From Ulva prolifera (Eukaryota; Chlorophyta; Ulvophyceae; Ulvales; Ulvaceae): 64,000 bases of DNA. The DNA is taken from positions 6,062,522-6,126,521 of the forward strand of contig CM041202.1 of assembly GCA_023078555.1 (NCBI GenBank), written 5' to 3'. The stretch's first letter is position 1. The number at the start of each line of letters is the position of its first letter. Under the pieces are notes generated by a model that ran no database searches, was not told the DNA's origin, and was given only the letters and a program-made list of their open reading frames with translations. Positions 48,561-59,812 of the stretch are shown here, piece by piece. The translations under genes and the position numbers were made by a program.

Positions 48561-50709
48561 TCATGCACACATATTGCAAGCGGCGAAGCACACCTCAAGG
48601 CCTTCTCCAGTGGCTGCGCCCGCCGCGCGTTGCGTCCTCAGCGCCCGCACATCAGCCTGAGATACTGGCAAGTTGTCCGGGCCGTCGCTGTCGTCAGCCG
48701 AGTCACAACACGGACCAAAAGGGACTCTATAGGCGGCGCAGATGAACACAAGGCCGGCGACGACGATCAGCACGATCAGCTTGGGGTGGGTTCGGCTGCT
48801 TAAGCTTGAGCCTGCACCAGCATACATCCGCTGGGCTGAATGTGTGACCGGCATCCTGCCCGGACCACTGGCAGATCCTGCAAGCCTGCCAAAGCCACGC
48901 CCTCACGGCAGAGCCCGATCGATGGACATGCCCGATCAATGGCATGAATGAATTCGCAATGCACACCGCTGCAGCCGCTGCCAGTGCAGTGTGAGACCTG
49001 CATCAGGAACGCAGCCCCTCCCCCAGGAGGCACATTGCCAAGGTGAGCAAGCAGGTCAAGCTTCAAACGCGGGGGCGAGGCTGTTCGATGGACGTCCGAA
49101 GTACGTCGTTCTCCAGGCCGCACCAGCGCCGAAAACAAGCCTCTGGTGCGGCAGCATGCGCAGTCAAACGAGGTTTTTATCCGAGAGGCCACGGCAACCT
49201 GCTTGCGCAAAAAGTCAAGAGATTCTCTTGCAAACAGGGCAAGGCAGACCCATGCTCGCGAGGGGCGAGTCACCTCTTACTTCTCCATTCGGAGAAGCTA
49301 CCCTGTGCGTGTTCTCGCCAGGCCTCTCCCCCGGTCTCCAATCAGGGGCATTCTTCAGGGCCCGGAGGGCAGGGGCGGGGGGCCGCAGGAGGTTGTCTAC
49401 AAGGTATACCGGGCCGGCACATGACATCATGCGGCGAGCCGCCAGCAGGGGCACAGAGCCCACAGAGCCGGCAACGGCGACTGTGAGGTGGCCGTGGCGG
49501 CTGCTGAAGAGGGCGCGGCCCCCGGCCAGCGTAGCACCGGCCCCGCCGGCCTCGTCCGGGCCGCCTGGCGCCGCCATGATGACCTGCTCCTCCAGCACCT
49601 GCGCACACGCTGCCACTGCGCTGCTACACATGCATGCCATGATCAGCGATCACGGTCGCTGCAAGGGGGTCCAGACCCATGTAGACACAGACTCAGCTTT
49701 GTGGCTGAGCTTGACAGCGTGTAGGCAGCAACGGCAGCGTAGAGGCCTGGGCTGGGTGTTGACAGCATTCATGAGCGAGGTCAAACAATCGCCTGGACTA
49801 GACATGATCAACGGCTACACACACCAGCTTGCGTCCGTGCGTGCGTGCGTGGCAGCAGAGGTGTCGTGATGGCTGTGCTGATGACTCTGAGGAAATGTCA
49901 GTGATGATCTACAGTCGTCATGTTTAGATTTTCCCCCTAAACATAAGAAAGGAAGAAACAAGGAAGAAATAAACAAAACCAAACAGGGAAACACAGCTCC
50001 CCCCCCCCCCAAAACACATGTACATAGTCAAAAGGTAGGCGCCGAACAGAAGATGAGGCGCATGCATGCAGTCAGGCAGGCGCGGCCTCCACGGCAAGGA
50101 TGTGATGTGCAGGTGGAGTGCCTCCGCACCGCTTGCATGTCATGTAGAGCGCCGGCGCATTCGGCCGCGCCGCGTCGGAGGGCCGCATTGGTGGGGATGA
50201 GGATGTGGGGGACGGCATCATTATCAGCCGCATCCTCATCGTAGTGACTGTTGGCTTGAGTTATGTAGGCCACCGCCGGGCTGCTTTCAAGCGCGCCGGT
50301 TGCCTGCAGTGAACGACTCGATGTCAAGGGAAGCAGCGAAAGCGCAATCAGAGACATGTGGTATCACATATGAGATCTTCTGGAACGCCAGGAGATTGGC
50401 AACTGCGATAGAGCTCTGGGTATGAATATTGGTGGGCGCCATGGGTGGTGGCCGCCGCAGGGCAGGTTGCCGTGCATGTGGCCGGCTGCAACCACGGCGC
50501 GGTGTGGCCCCAGGTCCGGCGCAGACGTTTGGTGACGGGCCACGTACCAGGAGGCTGTCAACAGCTTCCGCGAAGAGGGTCGCGCCGCTGGCGGCGGCAA
50601 CCGCCGCTGCCGACTTGCACGGCTCTGTCTGCGGGGCTTCCGCGAGGGCTCTCTGCACGGCAACGCCCAGTCGCCCCAAAGAAAATCCTGCGACTGTCTG
50701 GGCGGTCAT
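48561..50709 (-). CDS. Fasciclin (FAS1) domain protein with C-terminal membrane helix
   Basis: Four exons with consistent phases encode about 303 residues: 50709-50548, 50303-50130, 49598-49274 and 48811-48561. The order of FAS1 motifs is preserved across exon joins. The first helix is TLFAEAVDSLLATGALESSP, followed by the H1-like strand HILIPTNAAL, then LHDMQAVLEEQVIMA across the second intron, the TLAGGRALFSSRHGHLTVAV strands, and the H2-like YLVDNLLRPP. The last exon carries one hydrophobic helix (LIVLIVVAGLVFICAAY). FAS1 proteins act in cell adhesion at the cell surface or extracellular matrix. The N-terminus shown (MTAQTVAGFSLGRLGVA) is not a convincing signal peptide; an acceptor just upstream (TTTCCAG at about 50711) suggests a missing 5' exon. 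The last exon join is the weakest. Function in this organism is unknown. Confidence 0.62.
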
Positions 50710-51408
50710 CCTGGAAACGTGCTCACAGATGTGGAATCTGAGGTAACTAAAGGGCCCATAGTGCTGCACCGGCTCATGACCACCAACTCGACTGGCATGC
50801 ACAAGCAGGCCCAAAGGCGCTGGAATTCACTGCCGGGGCGGTGCTGCCGCAGGTTTTTGTGCCTGAGCAGGCAGGCGCCGAAGCCAGTGGTGTGGTTACA
50901 GATGGTGTGATGCAAATGTGAGTAGGATGGCATGCTGTAAGGCAATGGGCTCGAGAGAGACGATGCATCACGCCTGTGTTTGGCCGAAGGACCACTGGAG
51001 TACACATGATCGGTGATGGTGGCCTTCGCCGAGCCACGCAACCACATTTGGCGGGTATAAGGCAGCTGGAAACAGGTCGTCTTAGTTGCAAGGTGGAAGA
51101 GTCTGCTACAGCTCCCCGGATATGTGTATCCTAGACGTAGGCAGCAGATGACGATGCCCAGTGTCGAGGTTGCAATATATGAAAATGCAAGTCCATGGTC
51201 TGGACTTCTGGGAGTCGCGTTTAAATCAAATTTCGTCTGAGGACAGTGCCCGCGAAGTGCACATGCACGAGGTGCCCGACAGCTTGAAGTCCATGCCAGC
51301 TGGAAAACATCAAAACGCTTTTGAAAACAATACACTGCAGCGATGTGCAGGATCAGCAGTATCAGCGACGCTGAGTGAAAGCAAAGCAGACGGACAGCTG
51401 CTTGCGAG
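50710..51408. other. 5' flank of the FAS1 gene
   Basis: Probably holds a missing first exon and the promoter. No feature could be fixed. The hAT element starts immediately beyond. Confidence 0.3.
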
Positions 51409-52531
51409 TAGGGCTGTAAAGTTAACTTTACCCCCATTTTAACGTACTTTAAAATGCTATTTTACTTTACAATTTTAACGTTAAAACGATTTCGAGGCTT
51501 TAAAGGGGTCATTTTACTTTTATTTTACTTTAACGCATTTTAACTTTAAGAGGGTGCTTTAAAACCAAAGTTGAAGCCAAAAAGGGCTGTATTCTGATGG
51601 CTTTGACCGACCTCATAGGACAAGACATCACTAACAAAGCACGGTCGTCATGATATAAGTCGCAGCACACCTGTTGCTGGCTCCTAGTACTTAAATCCGT
51701 GTCGCTATGCGCTTGCTCATGCTGTGGGAGTCAGTTTCCGTAGCCCGTGTGCACCTGTCATTGATTTGGCAGTGAGAAAATTCCACACATGGCACAAGAC
51801 AAACGTCCTGCTGAACCTCTACAAGAGACTGAAAGTTCCGATCAGGCAAACCTGGCTGATTCGGCAGATGTAGATGGCTCCAATCTGCGCAGAAAGCCAG
51901 CTGCGACTGATCGTGGTGTTGCTGAAAAGTTTGCCGAGCTCGAGAGAGGCTGCCATTGAAATGATGTCTGCGAAGCGCTGCTGTGCAACTGTGGAGAGGC
52001 TGTGGAATATATTTCTAGACAACTCGACCTCCAAGAGAAGGTCAACGAAAAACAGTACGCTGGCAACGACATAGTGCACCAAAATCAACCTCCATCACCT
52101 AGGCGATAATGATGCAGCTGTTGACGAAATTCGATGTTTTGAACATCTGCTTGGTTTTGTTGATGAAGTGTATGAGGAAGACTCTTCTGGATCTGGTGTG
52201 CCAGAACGAGGGTGCAGTAGCATGTGGCCTGCACTCTGACAGCCTAGGAGCATCTCCATCGTCGTCAAGTTGCTCAGGAGACGCAGATAATTGATAGGCG
52301 GTGCAATAGGTGTATCTAGGTGGCTGTGGACGTGTTTGTGCCGTGTTTGTGCCGTGCCATTGGCCGAAACTGCCTCCTCCACATGTTTAACAGTTTTACA
52401 GGTAAAGCAGGAAAACACTAGTTTAAAACACGTTTAAAGTAAAGATTTTTTAGCCTATTTTACTATTATTTTACTTTAGCTTTGTTAATTAACGTTAAAT
52501 TGTGCCCCCAGATGTTAAATTTACAGCCCTA
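51409..52531. mobile_element. Non-autonomous hAT-type DNA transposon (1,123 bp)
   Basis: Terminal inverted repeats of 18 bp match at 17 positions: TAGGGCTGTAAAGTTAAC (51409-51426) against the complement of 52514-52531. The 8-bp target duplication CTTGCGAG lies at 51401-51408 and 52532-52539. The outer parts are strikingly rich in TTTAA/TTTAC strings. The interior holds a short plus-strand frame from ATG 51789 with one in-frame TGA at 51957 and then a frame change near 52105, encoding an acidic, unrecognised product (EKFAELERGC, LLGFVDEVYEED). It may be a relic of transposase or a captured host exon. There is no complete transposase, so mobility would depend on a copy elsewhere. Confidence 0.85.
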
Positions 52532-52539
52532 CTTGCGAG

Positions 52540-55500
52540 GCCGTCCGGTTGTGGCAGCTGTAGGTGCCTCTTGCGCGTACCGCGCGGACAGGAACAGCGT
52601 TTGAACACATCCTCTCAGATCTATGTATTGCAAATATGCTTATATTCGGAGCTCGCTGTACGTTTCGACTGCACTGCGCCCTACATTGAACTACTCACTC
52701 TGCCCACACGACGCTATTCGGGTCCAACAGGTGCCAGCGCGTACTGATTTGAGATGAGACGTTGTTAAATTGCAAGCACCCTTGATCACAGTGAGCTGCA
52801 CGCGCAAACGGAGACGCACGGCCCACTTGTGCCCAGATCACCACGCGGCCGGGACCGGTTTTTTCAACATATCTTGGCAGCTCTGCTGCGAACACTAAGT
52901 CCACCTGAGTACGTGGATGTAAGGTACATTTCGCGCTGTCCGGTGTTATTTGGCATCAGATTCTGGCTTCTGACTGTGATATGATCGTACGAATTCTCAA
53001 GCTGAAGTAGTCTACGCATCGTGCTGATATCGCTCGAGCGGCTGTACGTATGGCGCGCACCGCAGCAACAGTCGCCCTTGAGACGAGCAAGCCAAAAACA
53101 ATGTAAGCAAGGATGCTCAAGTCGGGCCATTGGGAGCTCATGTTTATCGCCATTCAACTGCCGATTCTGACCAGGTGGGCAGAGCTCGAGTGGTAGCTAC
53201 AGGGGTCGTGAATTACCGCGCGGCGGATTTCAACATGCACGATGCAGCGCCACTTTAAGCGGTTGTCGAACAAGGCGGCTTCGGAAAATTTACCGGCGGG
53301 CATAGCGGTCGCGGCGTTTGGCTGCTTGCAGCCAGCCACGCTAATATATCATATACGTATACGATCGAGTCGCGAGGGGCAAGCGGGCAAGCATGCGGAT
53401 GCGTGCATACACATGCACGTGTATCTTATCTCCATGGAGGCACTGTAAATAGTTGCGTATGCATTCACACGTTCGCACAAGGAGCTCCGGCCGTCGACGT
53501 CGACACGTGGCCGTTACCCGGATAACATGCATCACGAGACATACCAACACGTGTACTGACAGGCTGACAAGGCCTATACGGAAGCCGCATGAAGTACCGC
53601 TGGGGTCGATGGCCACTGCCCTTACCATCATGGCAATGGTGCGCAGCCTGGCTGAGGCCGGGAACGTCAAGTGGGCGGCGGTCGATGCAAGCGGCACGCG
53701 CCTACAGCGAGCTATCTCGAGATACAGCTATAAATCACTTGCGGCCATCTGGCGTGCCAAGTGCACTTCAGCAGCAATGTATCCCCGATCGGTAAGATTG
53801 GCCATTCTGCATGTTTACAGCTGCATCTGCACTTGATGTCACGGTGCACTTGCGAGATCATGTGAAAATATGCATTAAACTATGCATTTCACTGAGCACG
53901 GCCTCAGAAACAGGAACACCAGATCTAGAGTATGAATCTGACATCTGCCAGAAGGGCGTCATGGCACTTACGGAAGGCAAGGGAACCCCCATATTATTAC
54001 ACCCGCTTCTTGGTGCCCTCGCCACTCCCGCTAGCGAGGGACATCGACAGAACTGAGCACCTCGTACATCAGTGTAGCAGCAGAAACACACAAAACCTTT
54101 CACAGATCAATGGAAAGAGAGCGTTGCCTTTGCGGCCGAAATGCGCGCAGTTACCATGGCGCTTCCGATTTGTGCTGCATTGCCGGACCTGTCCATCGCG
54201 ATAGACGTACGGGACTTGCGACTGGAACCTCAAGAATGTCAAGGGTCCACGTTTGATTCTAGCATTCGCTGGACTGTTGATCCACGCAAAGATACCGTTG
54301 CTGCGTGTCTTCGTTGTGAGGACGTCAACAACGTCTTGCAGAATGTCAAGCTCGCTGAGGACAAGCGGGGCAACTGTGGGATACAAAGCACAAATAGGCA
54401 GCTGGTGAGTAAACCGCGTTGTACCACACCTATGTGTGGGGCCAGCCGATGGACAGCAAGCAAAGAACATCAGAATTCTGGGCATGTTGGGCCATGTGAT
54501 GCTAAATTAGCTGCAAAGGCAGATCAAACAGCTACTGTCAATGGTCCTCCTCGAGTATGCAAGAACCTCAAGGGTGGTGGAGTGACCTGCTATGGCTGTA
54601 AGTACAGGATGCCCTGTCGGGTATTCTCAATCATCCCAACGTCTCATACATTGTGTTGCACAATCATGGGAAGCACAGCAGCGAGTGACAATGTGGTGTT
54701 TTTATCAACGCATGGCATGAAGATGCATTGTTCTTACACTATAGTAGAAGTGTGATGATCGTCATTGCTGCAGCGGTCTGCTTGTTTGAATGTTGAGGAC
54801 AAGCCATTTGCATGTATGAGCGCATACTTAGCCCACCGTAAACGTATGTTTGCCATAACAAGTGTGAGCATATGCCATAGCCAGTAGTTCGGCACTGATT
54901 TCATTCTCTACTTGCGTCAACTCATCAGCTTGACATCAAAGTGCGTTTGTGTAGTGGTCACGTCACGCAAGCCGACCAGCTCGAAGGCAAGCCCAAGCCC
55001 GTCCACATGTGGATAATGTCGATACTAATACTGGCGGGCTGGCGACGTACGCGGTAGCGGACATAGCTGCAAGGGTCCTGTCATAGGTGTGAGTCCTTGC
55101 CCTGTGTAAATCTCGATCTCGGTCTGCAGCCCCAGAACGTCAACTGGCCGGTGGCCGGTCACACGCGGCATATGCGACGCGCCTGCAGCTAAATCATTTG
55201 CTGATGGTGCGTCGCGATCTCGCAGCGCGAATACGCGTTTGCAAATTCGTATTTCGCGGCAGGTAGTGTGTTTTCAGAGTGGAAACGAGCAATTCACGTT
55301 CTTGTTCGGAGCATGGAGTTGCCAGTGCAGATACATTGATGCCACCTGGCGTGCTAGCTGGAGCAGTACACGCGATGTAAGTTCCCACATGGTACGTACG
55401 TGATAAACGTTTATCGCAATGAATCCCTGCAACAAGGCGTTATCACCAGCACCCACTTTGCACAGCTGGCACCTGGCCCGCAGCCAGGGCACAGCAGATT

Positions 55501-55555
55501 CACTACAAACTCTGCAGACAGGGCGGTGGCAGCGCATGCATGAACGCCTGCACCA
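52540..55555. other. Intergenic region
   Basis: Several 60-200 residue frames exist on both strands (the longest at 54141-54755, plus strand), but none shows a recognisable domain or a convincing exon series. Upstream exons of the coiled-coil gene may lie here. Confidence 0.35.
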
Positions 55556-56157
55556 GTGCTCGAGGAAGCTTTGACCAGGGTCAGCCACCAGGAACATCGA
55601 CTGGTTGGAGGCTGTGCTGCACTGTCGCAAGTCCTGGCTGCCATCGCAAAGCAGTGCTGCAGCACAACCTGGCTTGCACACAAGCAGCACTGGCGAACTC
55701 AAAAGCATGCACCGCCATTGAGTCGCTGTCTGAGAAGCTTCAGGGTGTGCGGTCACAGTGCGACCGTGGAGGTATGAATGGAGGTGTGGAGGTATCGGGC
55801 ACGAGTGCCCCCACGCCGCCACCACGAGGCTGACCTATGCCACAGCCCTGCAGAGCTGCAAGTCTATCGATTCGATCGAAGACCGCTCAGTCTGTGTCAG
55901 CCATGGCAATGGTACGCATTCAAAGTGATGACCTGGCCCACAGTTGAGCGAGTTGAGCCTGTGCTGCGGCAGGACATATCTGCGAAGTCAACACTGTTAC
56001 ATCGCACAAAGTTCCTGGAACTGGAGGAATTGGAGGTAAGAGGCAACCTCACCTGCTCAGCGAGGCCTCGGCCAGCAACGAGGTGAAGGAAACTGCATTC
56101 AGTGTGATTCAAGAACGGCAGCATCATTATTTGCAGAGAATGACCAGTCCAGCGTGA
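55556..56157 (+). CDS. Tentative 3' part of a coiled-coil protein gene
   Basis: Three exons join in phase: one ending at 55744 (AALANSKACTAIESLSEKLQ, donor CAGG|GTGTGC), 55854-56035 (ELQVYRFDRRPL...LLHRTKFLELEELE, donor GAG|GTAAGA) and 56137-56157 (RMTSPA, stop). Upstream, the frame from 55556 (LEEALTRVSHQEH, ALSQVLAAIAKQ) looks like the same heptad-rich protein but is in another frame, so an intron or a frameshift near 55650 is unexplained. The family is not recognised. It converges on the PC4 paralogue, with only 48 bp between stop codons. Confidence 0.3.
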
Positions 56158-56205
56158 CAGGCCGCCAGCCGGGCCGTGACCGCCGTGGTGGGCAGCCACT
56201 GTGCG

Positions 56206-59159
56206 CTACAAGCTGGCATGGATCATGGGCAGCAAGGCAGCCAGGCCACGCCACTCAGGCACAGTCAGCCCTATGCCCCTGCCCCGACACGCATCTGTCA
56301 AAGGGTAGTCCTCATTATGATCCCGAAAGTTCACGTACAAGACATCCTTGTGGAAGCCGAGGAGCACAGCGCGCGTTGCGGACAGTGCGAAGCGCAACGC
56401 CGTGTCCTGTGCCGCCACGGCACCCGAGATCGCCTGCATGCCGCACGCATGCCTGTCTTCCCTTGCTGGCCTGGAGAAACACAAGCTGCAGCCCACAGAT
56501 GGGCTGGCCGCAAAGGTCCTGCCAGCTCCGTTGCCGTTCGTGAGCGGTGGCAGCGATGCAGCTCGTGGATCAGCAGGGCCATGGGCACACGGTGCAGCAC
56601 GGCTGCACAGCACAGCACAGCACATGCACAGCACAGCACATGCACAGCACAGCACAGCACACCCTCACCGATGTCGGAGAGTGATGCGTCACATACACAG
56701 GTCCACAAGATGTAAAGGGTGCAGTCACTGGTCAGCTTCATACTGAAGCTGCGAAGCGGAAGCGCCACCATGACATGATAACCGAGGGGGCAGTGCGCTG
56801 ACAATGCATGAGCATGAAATTCCCAGAACGAGACATGCTTGCGGACCTACATCGGACCCTTGAACTGCATGAATTCAGTATGACCCAGAGACAGCACAGC
56901 ACTGACACGATTCTGGTTAAGCACGCGATGCCCGCACATCACACTGCAACCTCAGCTCAACTCCCGAAACTGAGGAGAAGGCGCATGTATGGCCATGTCA
57001 TCATCAGGAGGCCAGGCAGCGGGGCATACCTCCTGGTGCATGCACAGCGTGTGGAACTGCTCGAGCGTGAGGTTCACGCCCCTCTTGCACGGGCACCACA
57101 GCCCGCCCTTCTCGTAGTGCTCCCGCACCGTCACGAACGTCTGGCCCTTGAAGACACAGGTGCCGGCGAGCGGCGTGTTGCGCGCCCGGCTACCGCTGAG
57201 CCGCCACAGTCGCCCGCCAAACTTGCAGGGGACAGTCGGCACTTCACAGCCGCTGCTGCTGCCGGGGCGGTGGTCGGGGGGTGCTGGCGGCGCTGCGGCG
57301 CCGTCCTGTGCGGGGGCGGGCGGTGGCGGCGGCGGCGGCGAAGGAGCCAGCGGCGGCGGGGCTGTCGCAGGTGGCCTGGGGACGTGCCATGTCTGTGGCG
57401 GAGGCGGTGGCCTGGGCCGCGGTATCCAGGCACGCGGGTGCGAGTGTTGTTGGGGTCCCCCTGCCGGATCAGCCGAAGCTGCCGGGGGCGTCGGTGCAGG
57501 CGGCGCAGCCGGCGGCTGCGTCCGGACCCCATCTTGAGCAGCGGCTGTCGCCGGCGAGTCATCAGGGCGGCGCAGCAAGGCCGCGGTGACGGCGTCGGCA
57601 CTCTCACACAGCACCTGCACGGCACACCGGCGGTCGGTTCGGCCGCCGCGCAGACAGGAGTCGCAGCGGCCGTGCAGGCGCAAGCGCGGCTGGCGGGTCA
57701 ACCAGCGCTTGTGGGGACGTCAGCAGCCGCAGGTGGACACTTGGGGTACATCGCGGTCAGCCCGGGCACAGGAAAGCTTGCCATGACCGGCTCTCTACTT
57801 CCACGTGTGAGGGCGCGGCGCCGCGGCAGTTGGCCTGCAGTGTGACCCACGCAGGGTGGCGCTGCACCGTGGGTGGAGGCAGCTTGTGTATAGCAATTGG
57901 CTCATGCATATACGGCTCAAAACAAGAGGATTGCCGGTCAGAGCGGCCTGGAACTCTGGAGTCGGTCCTGCGAAATGGACTTCACATCTGTGCAATAGCG
58001 CTAGGGCACCTTCCTGCCTCCACCAGGCGGAGACAGTCTTTAGCGCGCGTGCCAGAAGAGCACCTGTGTCTTCAAGACAGCACCTGGCAGCTCAACGATG
58101 GGAGCATGCGATGACGCCGTGCATGTGCAGCCTGGCTGTGTGTGCGTGCGGCGCGTTGGACCGGCTATAAACATTGCACGCAGACCAGAGCATGGCATCG
58201 TTCTGGACGAATCTGACAGGCTTGCACTGATGGCCGTTGTAGGCACCAATCTGGGCACCTCACCTTCACGGAGGCCGCCTTGAGCACGATTCCATTGTTG
58301 GTGGCTTGAGGCCGTGCCTTCGGGCCGCTGTATTCCCGGATGTTTGCTGCTACTGCTTGGTCGGGGTGCTGCACGATGGTCACACGCCGGTTCCACCCCA
58401 ACGCCACCGTGTGTGACAGATCCTGCTCTTCAATGGCCTCACAAAGACTCGGGAGTGCTGTCTCTAGCATCCGCCACTCAGGAATCGTCAGGCTTAGCCC
58501 TGTCCTAGTTGGGACCATCCTACTGCCTTGCTGCATACACACTCCTTTCTCTAGCAAGATGTCGATGTTTGAGGTGTCTGAGTCCATGGTACACTGCAAT
58601 GTCATACATTTCCATGTGGTGCTCCTAGATGGACGAACCTTGACACACGCCCGGATGTCGACATACACTGTACCACTGAACTCTGTGATGACACAACGCG
58701 TCACGCCGTCTTCACAGAGGCCAAATTCTATTCTTTCGACCACGTCTACGTCTGCCCTAGGACGCTTCGCAGTGTCTGCACCAGGGTCTTGATTCTCTCT
58801 TCCCCGCTTGCAGCTTGGTTTGCAGCCATCAGTGGCGGACATGACAACAAACTTCTCCACTTCTGCCTGCAGTCCAGAGTTGATTGCACCACCAAGATGA
58901 CCCAGTTGCACATGCCTGCTGGGCAGTGACCTCGTGAGGTGGGGACGGTGGCACAGGATGTGCTGATCAGGCCAGTCACACACGCTCGCCACAGGTGTCA
59001 ACGCACCTGGATATCATGCTCATAAGCTTTAACATCCTGTTGAAAATGTGCGGAGAGTTTTTTGTGCAGTTGTTCTTCCGTTGTGGACTCCAGATGTGCC
59101 CCTTTCAGTAGCAGCTGCAGGTACCCGATCACAACGTGCTTGGAGACAGTTGCACACAT
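56206..59159 (-). CDS. DEK_C plus four PC4-like domains, short paralogue
   Basis: Five exons, all phase 0, encode about 486 residues: 59159-59007, 58866-58639, 58530-58264, 57614-57030 and 56433-56206. Exon 1 is DEK_C (VVIGYLQLLLKGAHLEST). Exon 2 has a basic nuclear-targeting-like patch (CKRGRENQD, AKRPRADVD) and the first half of PC4 repeat 1 (CVITEFSGTVYVDIRA). Exon 3 completes it (MVPTRTGLSLTIPEW) and starts repeat 2 (VALGWNRRVTIV, ANIREYSG). Exon 4 supplies its last helix (VLCESADAVTAAL), a proline-rich linker and repeat 3 (FVTVREHYEKGG, KRGVNLTLEQF). Exon 5 has repeat 4 (VLYVNFRDH, RGIGLTVPEW). Introns interrupt the domains at the same places as in the gene at 40559-44811, and exon 3 is 267 nt in both, so the two arose by duplication. 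The predicted role is nuclear ssDNA-binding transcription cofactor. Confidence 0.75.
56605..56660. repeat. GCACA pentamer repeat in a PC4-gene intron
   Basis: Runs of GCACAGCACA interrupted by TGCACA lie in the last intron of the short DEK_C/PC4 gene. This is the complement of the TGTGC runs seen in introns of plus-strand genes. Confidence 0.85.
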
Positions 59160-59812
59160 TGTAGATGCGAATACACAAGTCTCCAATCAGCTGAATTGCT
59201 ACACTCCCTTGCCTTGGTGCTGTATCAGCGCTGCCTTACTCGCGATTTGGTTGCTAGATGCCGTAAATCCTCAGAAAATGCGCGATGTGACGACCACGAT
59301 CAACAAGGCACCGCCTGGAAGTCGTCGCATCTGGCGCATGCCGTTGTGGCGCAAAGTGGGCGTCCTAGAACTCACACAGGCCAATTGCCTGCCGCTGTAA
59401 CAGTCCATGCATGCGTTGTATAGCTGGCGGTGCATGCGGCATCTGTGTCGTCTGTGGTGCTGGCATTTGCTGGCCGACCACGGCACTGTAGATGTACATC
59501 AGGCCCTCAGACAGCCTGTGCTACACAGAGGTCGAGTCCCATGGCCATCGATGCAGTACAATCAACTCAATCGGTCCAATACATGTGCGGTTGTATTCAG
59601 CATACACAATTCGAGTTGAAGTGATGTACTACAAAATCTGCAGAAATACAACTGCTGGGATATCTGTTGCAGCCAACGTGCAAGCCAGCATCCAGCTATA
59701 AGTGTCATTGTATGGCAGGACCACAGTGCGGGACGTTGACACCATACACTAGGCCAGGAGTCATGTCAAGACGTCAAGAATCCACATGCATCATCAACTG
59801 CATGTTTGCACT

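Noticed and set aside
55912-55943. 32-nt intron in the coiled-coil gene
   Set aside because: Too short to be likely; reading through gives a continuous frame with matching phases on both sides.
56700-56860. Frame reading LGYHVMVALPLRSF as an extra PC4 exon
   Set aside because: Its phase does not fit exon 4 of the short paralogue, and joining 57030 to 56433 completes the helix as in the long paralogue.
58252-58269. Very short intron ending at the TGCCCAG at 58251 in the short PC4 paralogue
   Set aside because: Under 20 nt. The AAG|GTGAGG donor with the acceptor at 57615 completes the PC4 helix in phase.
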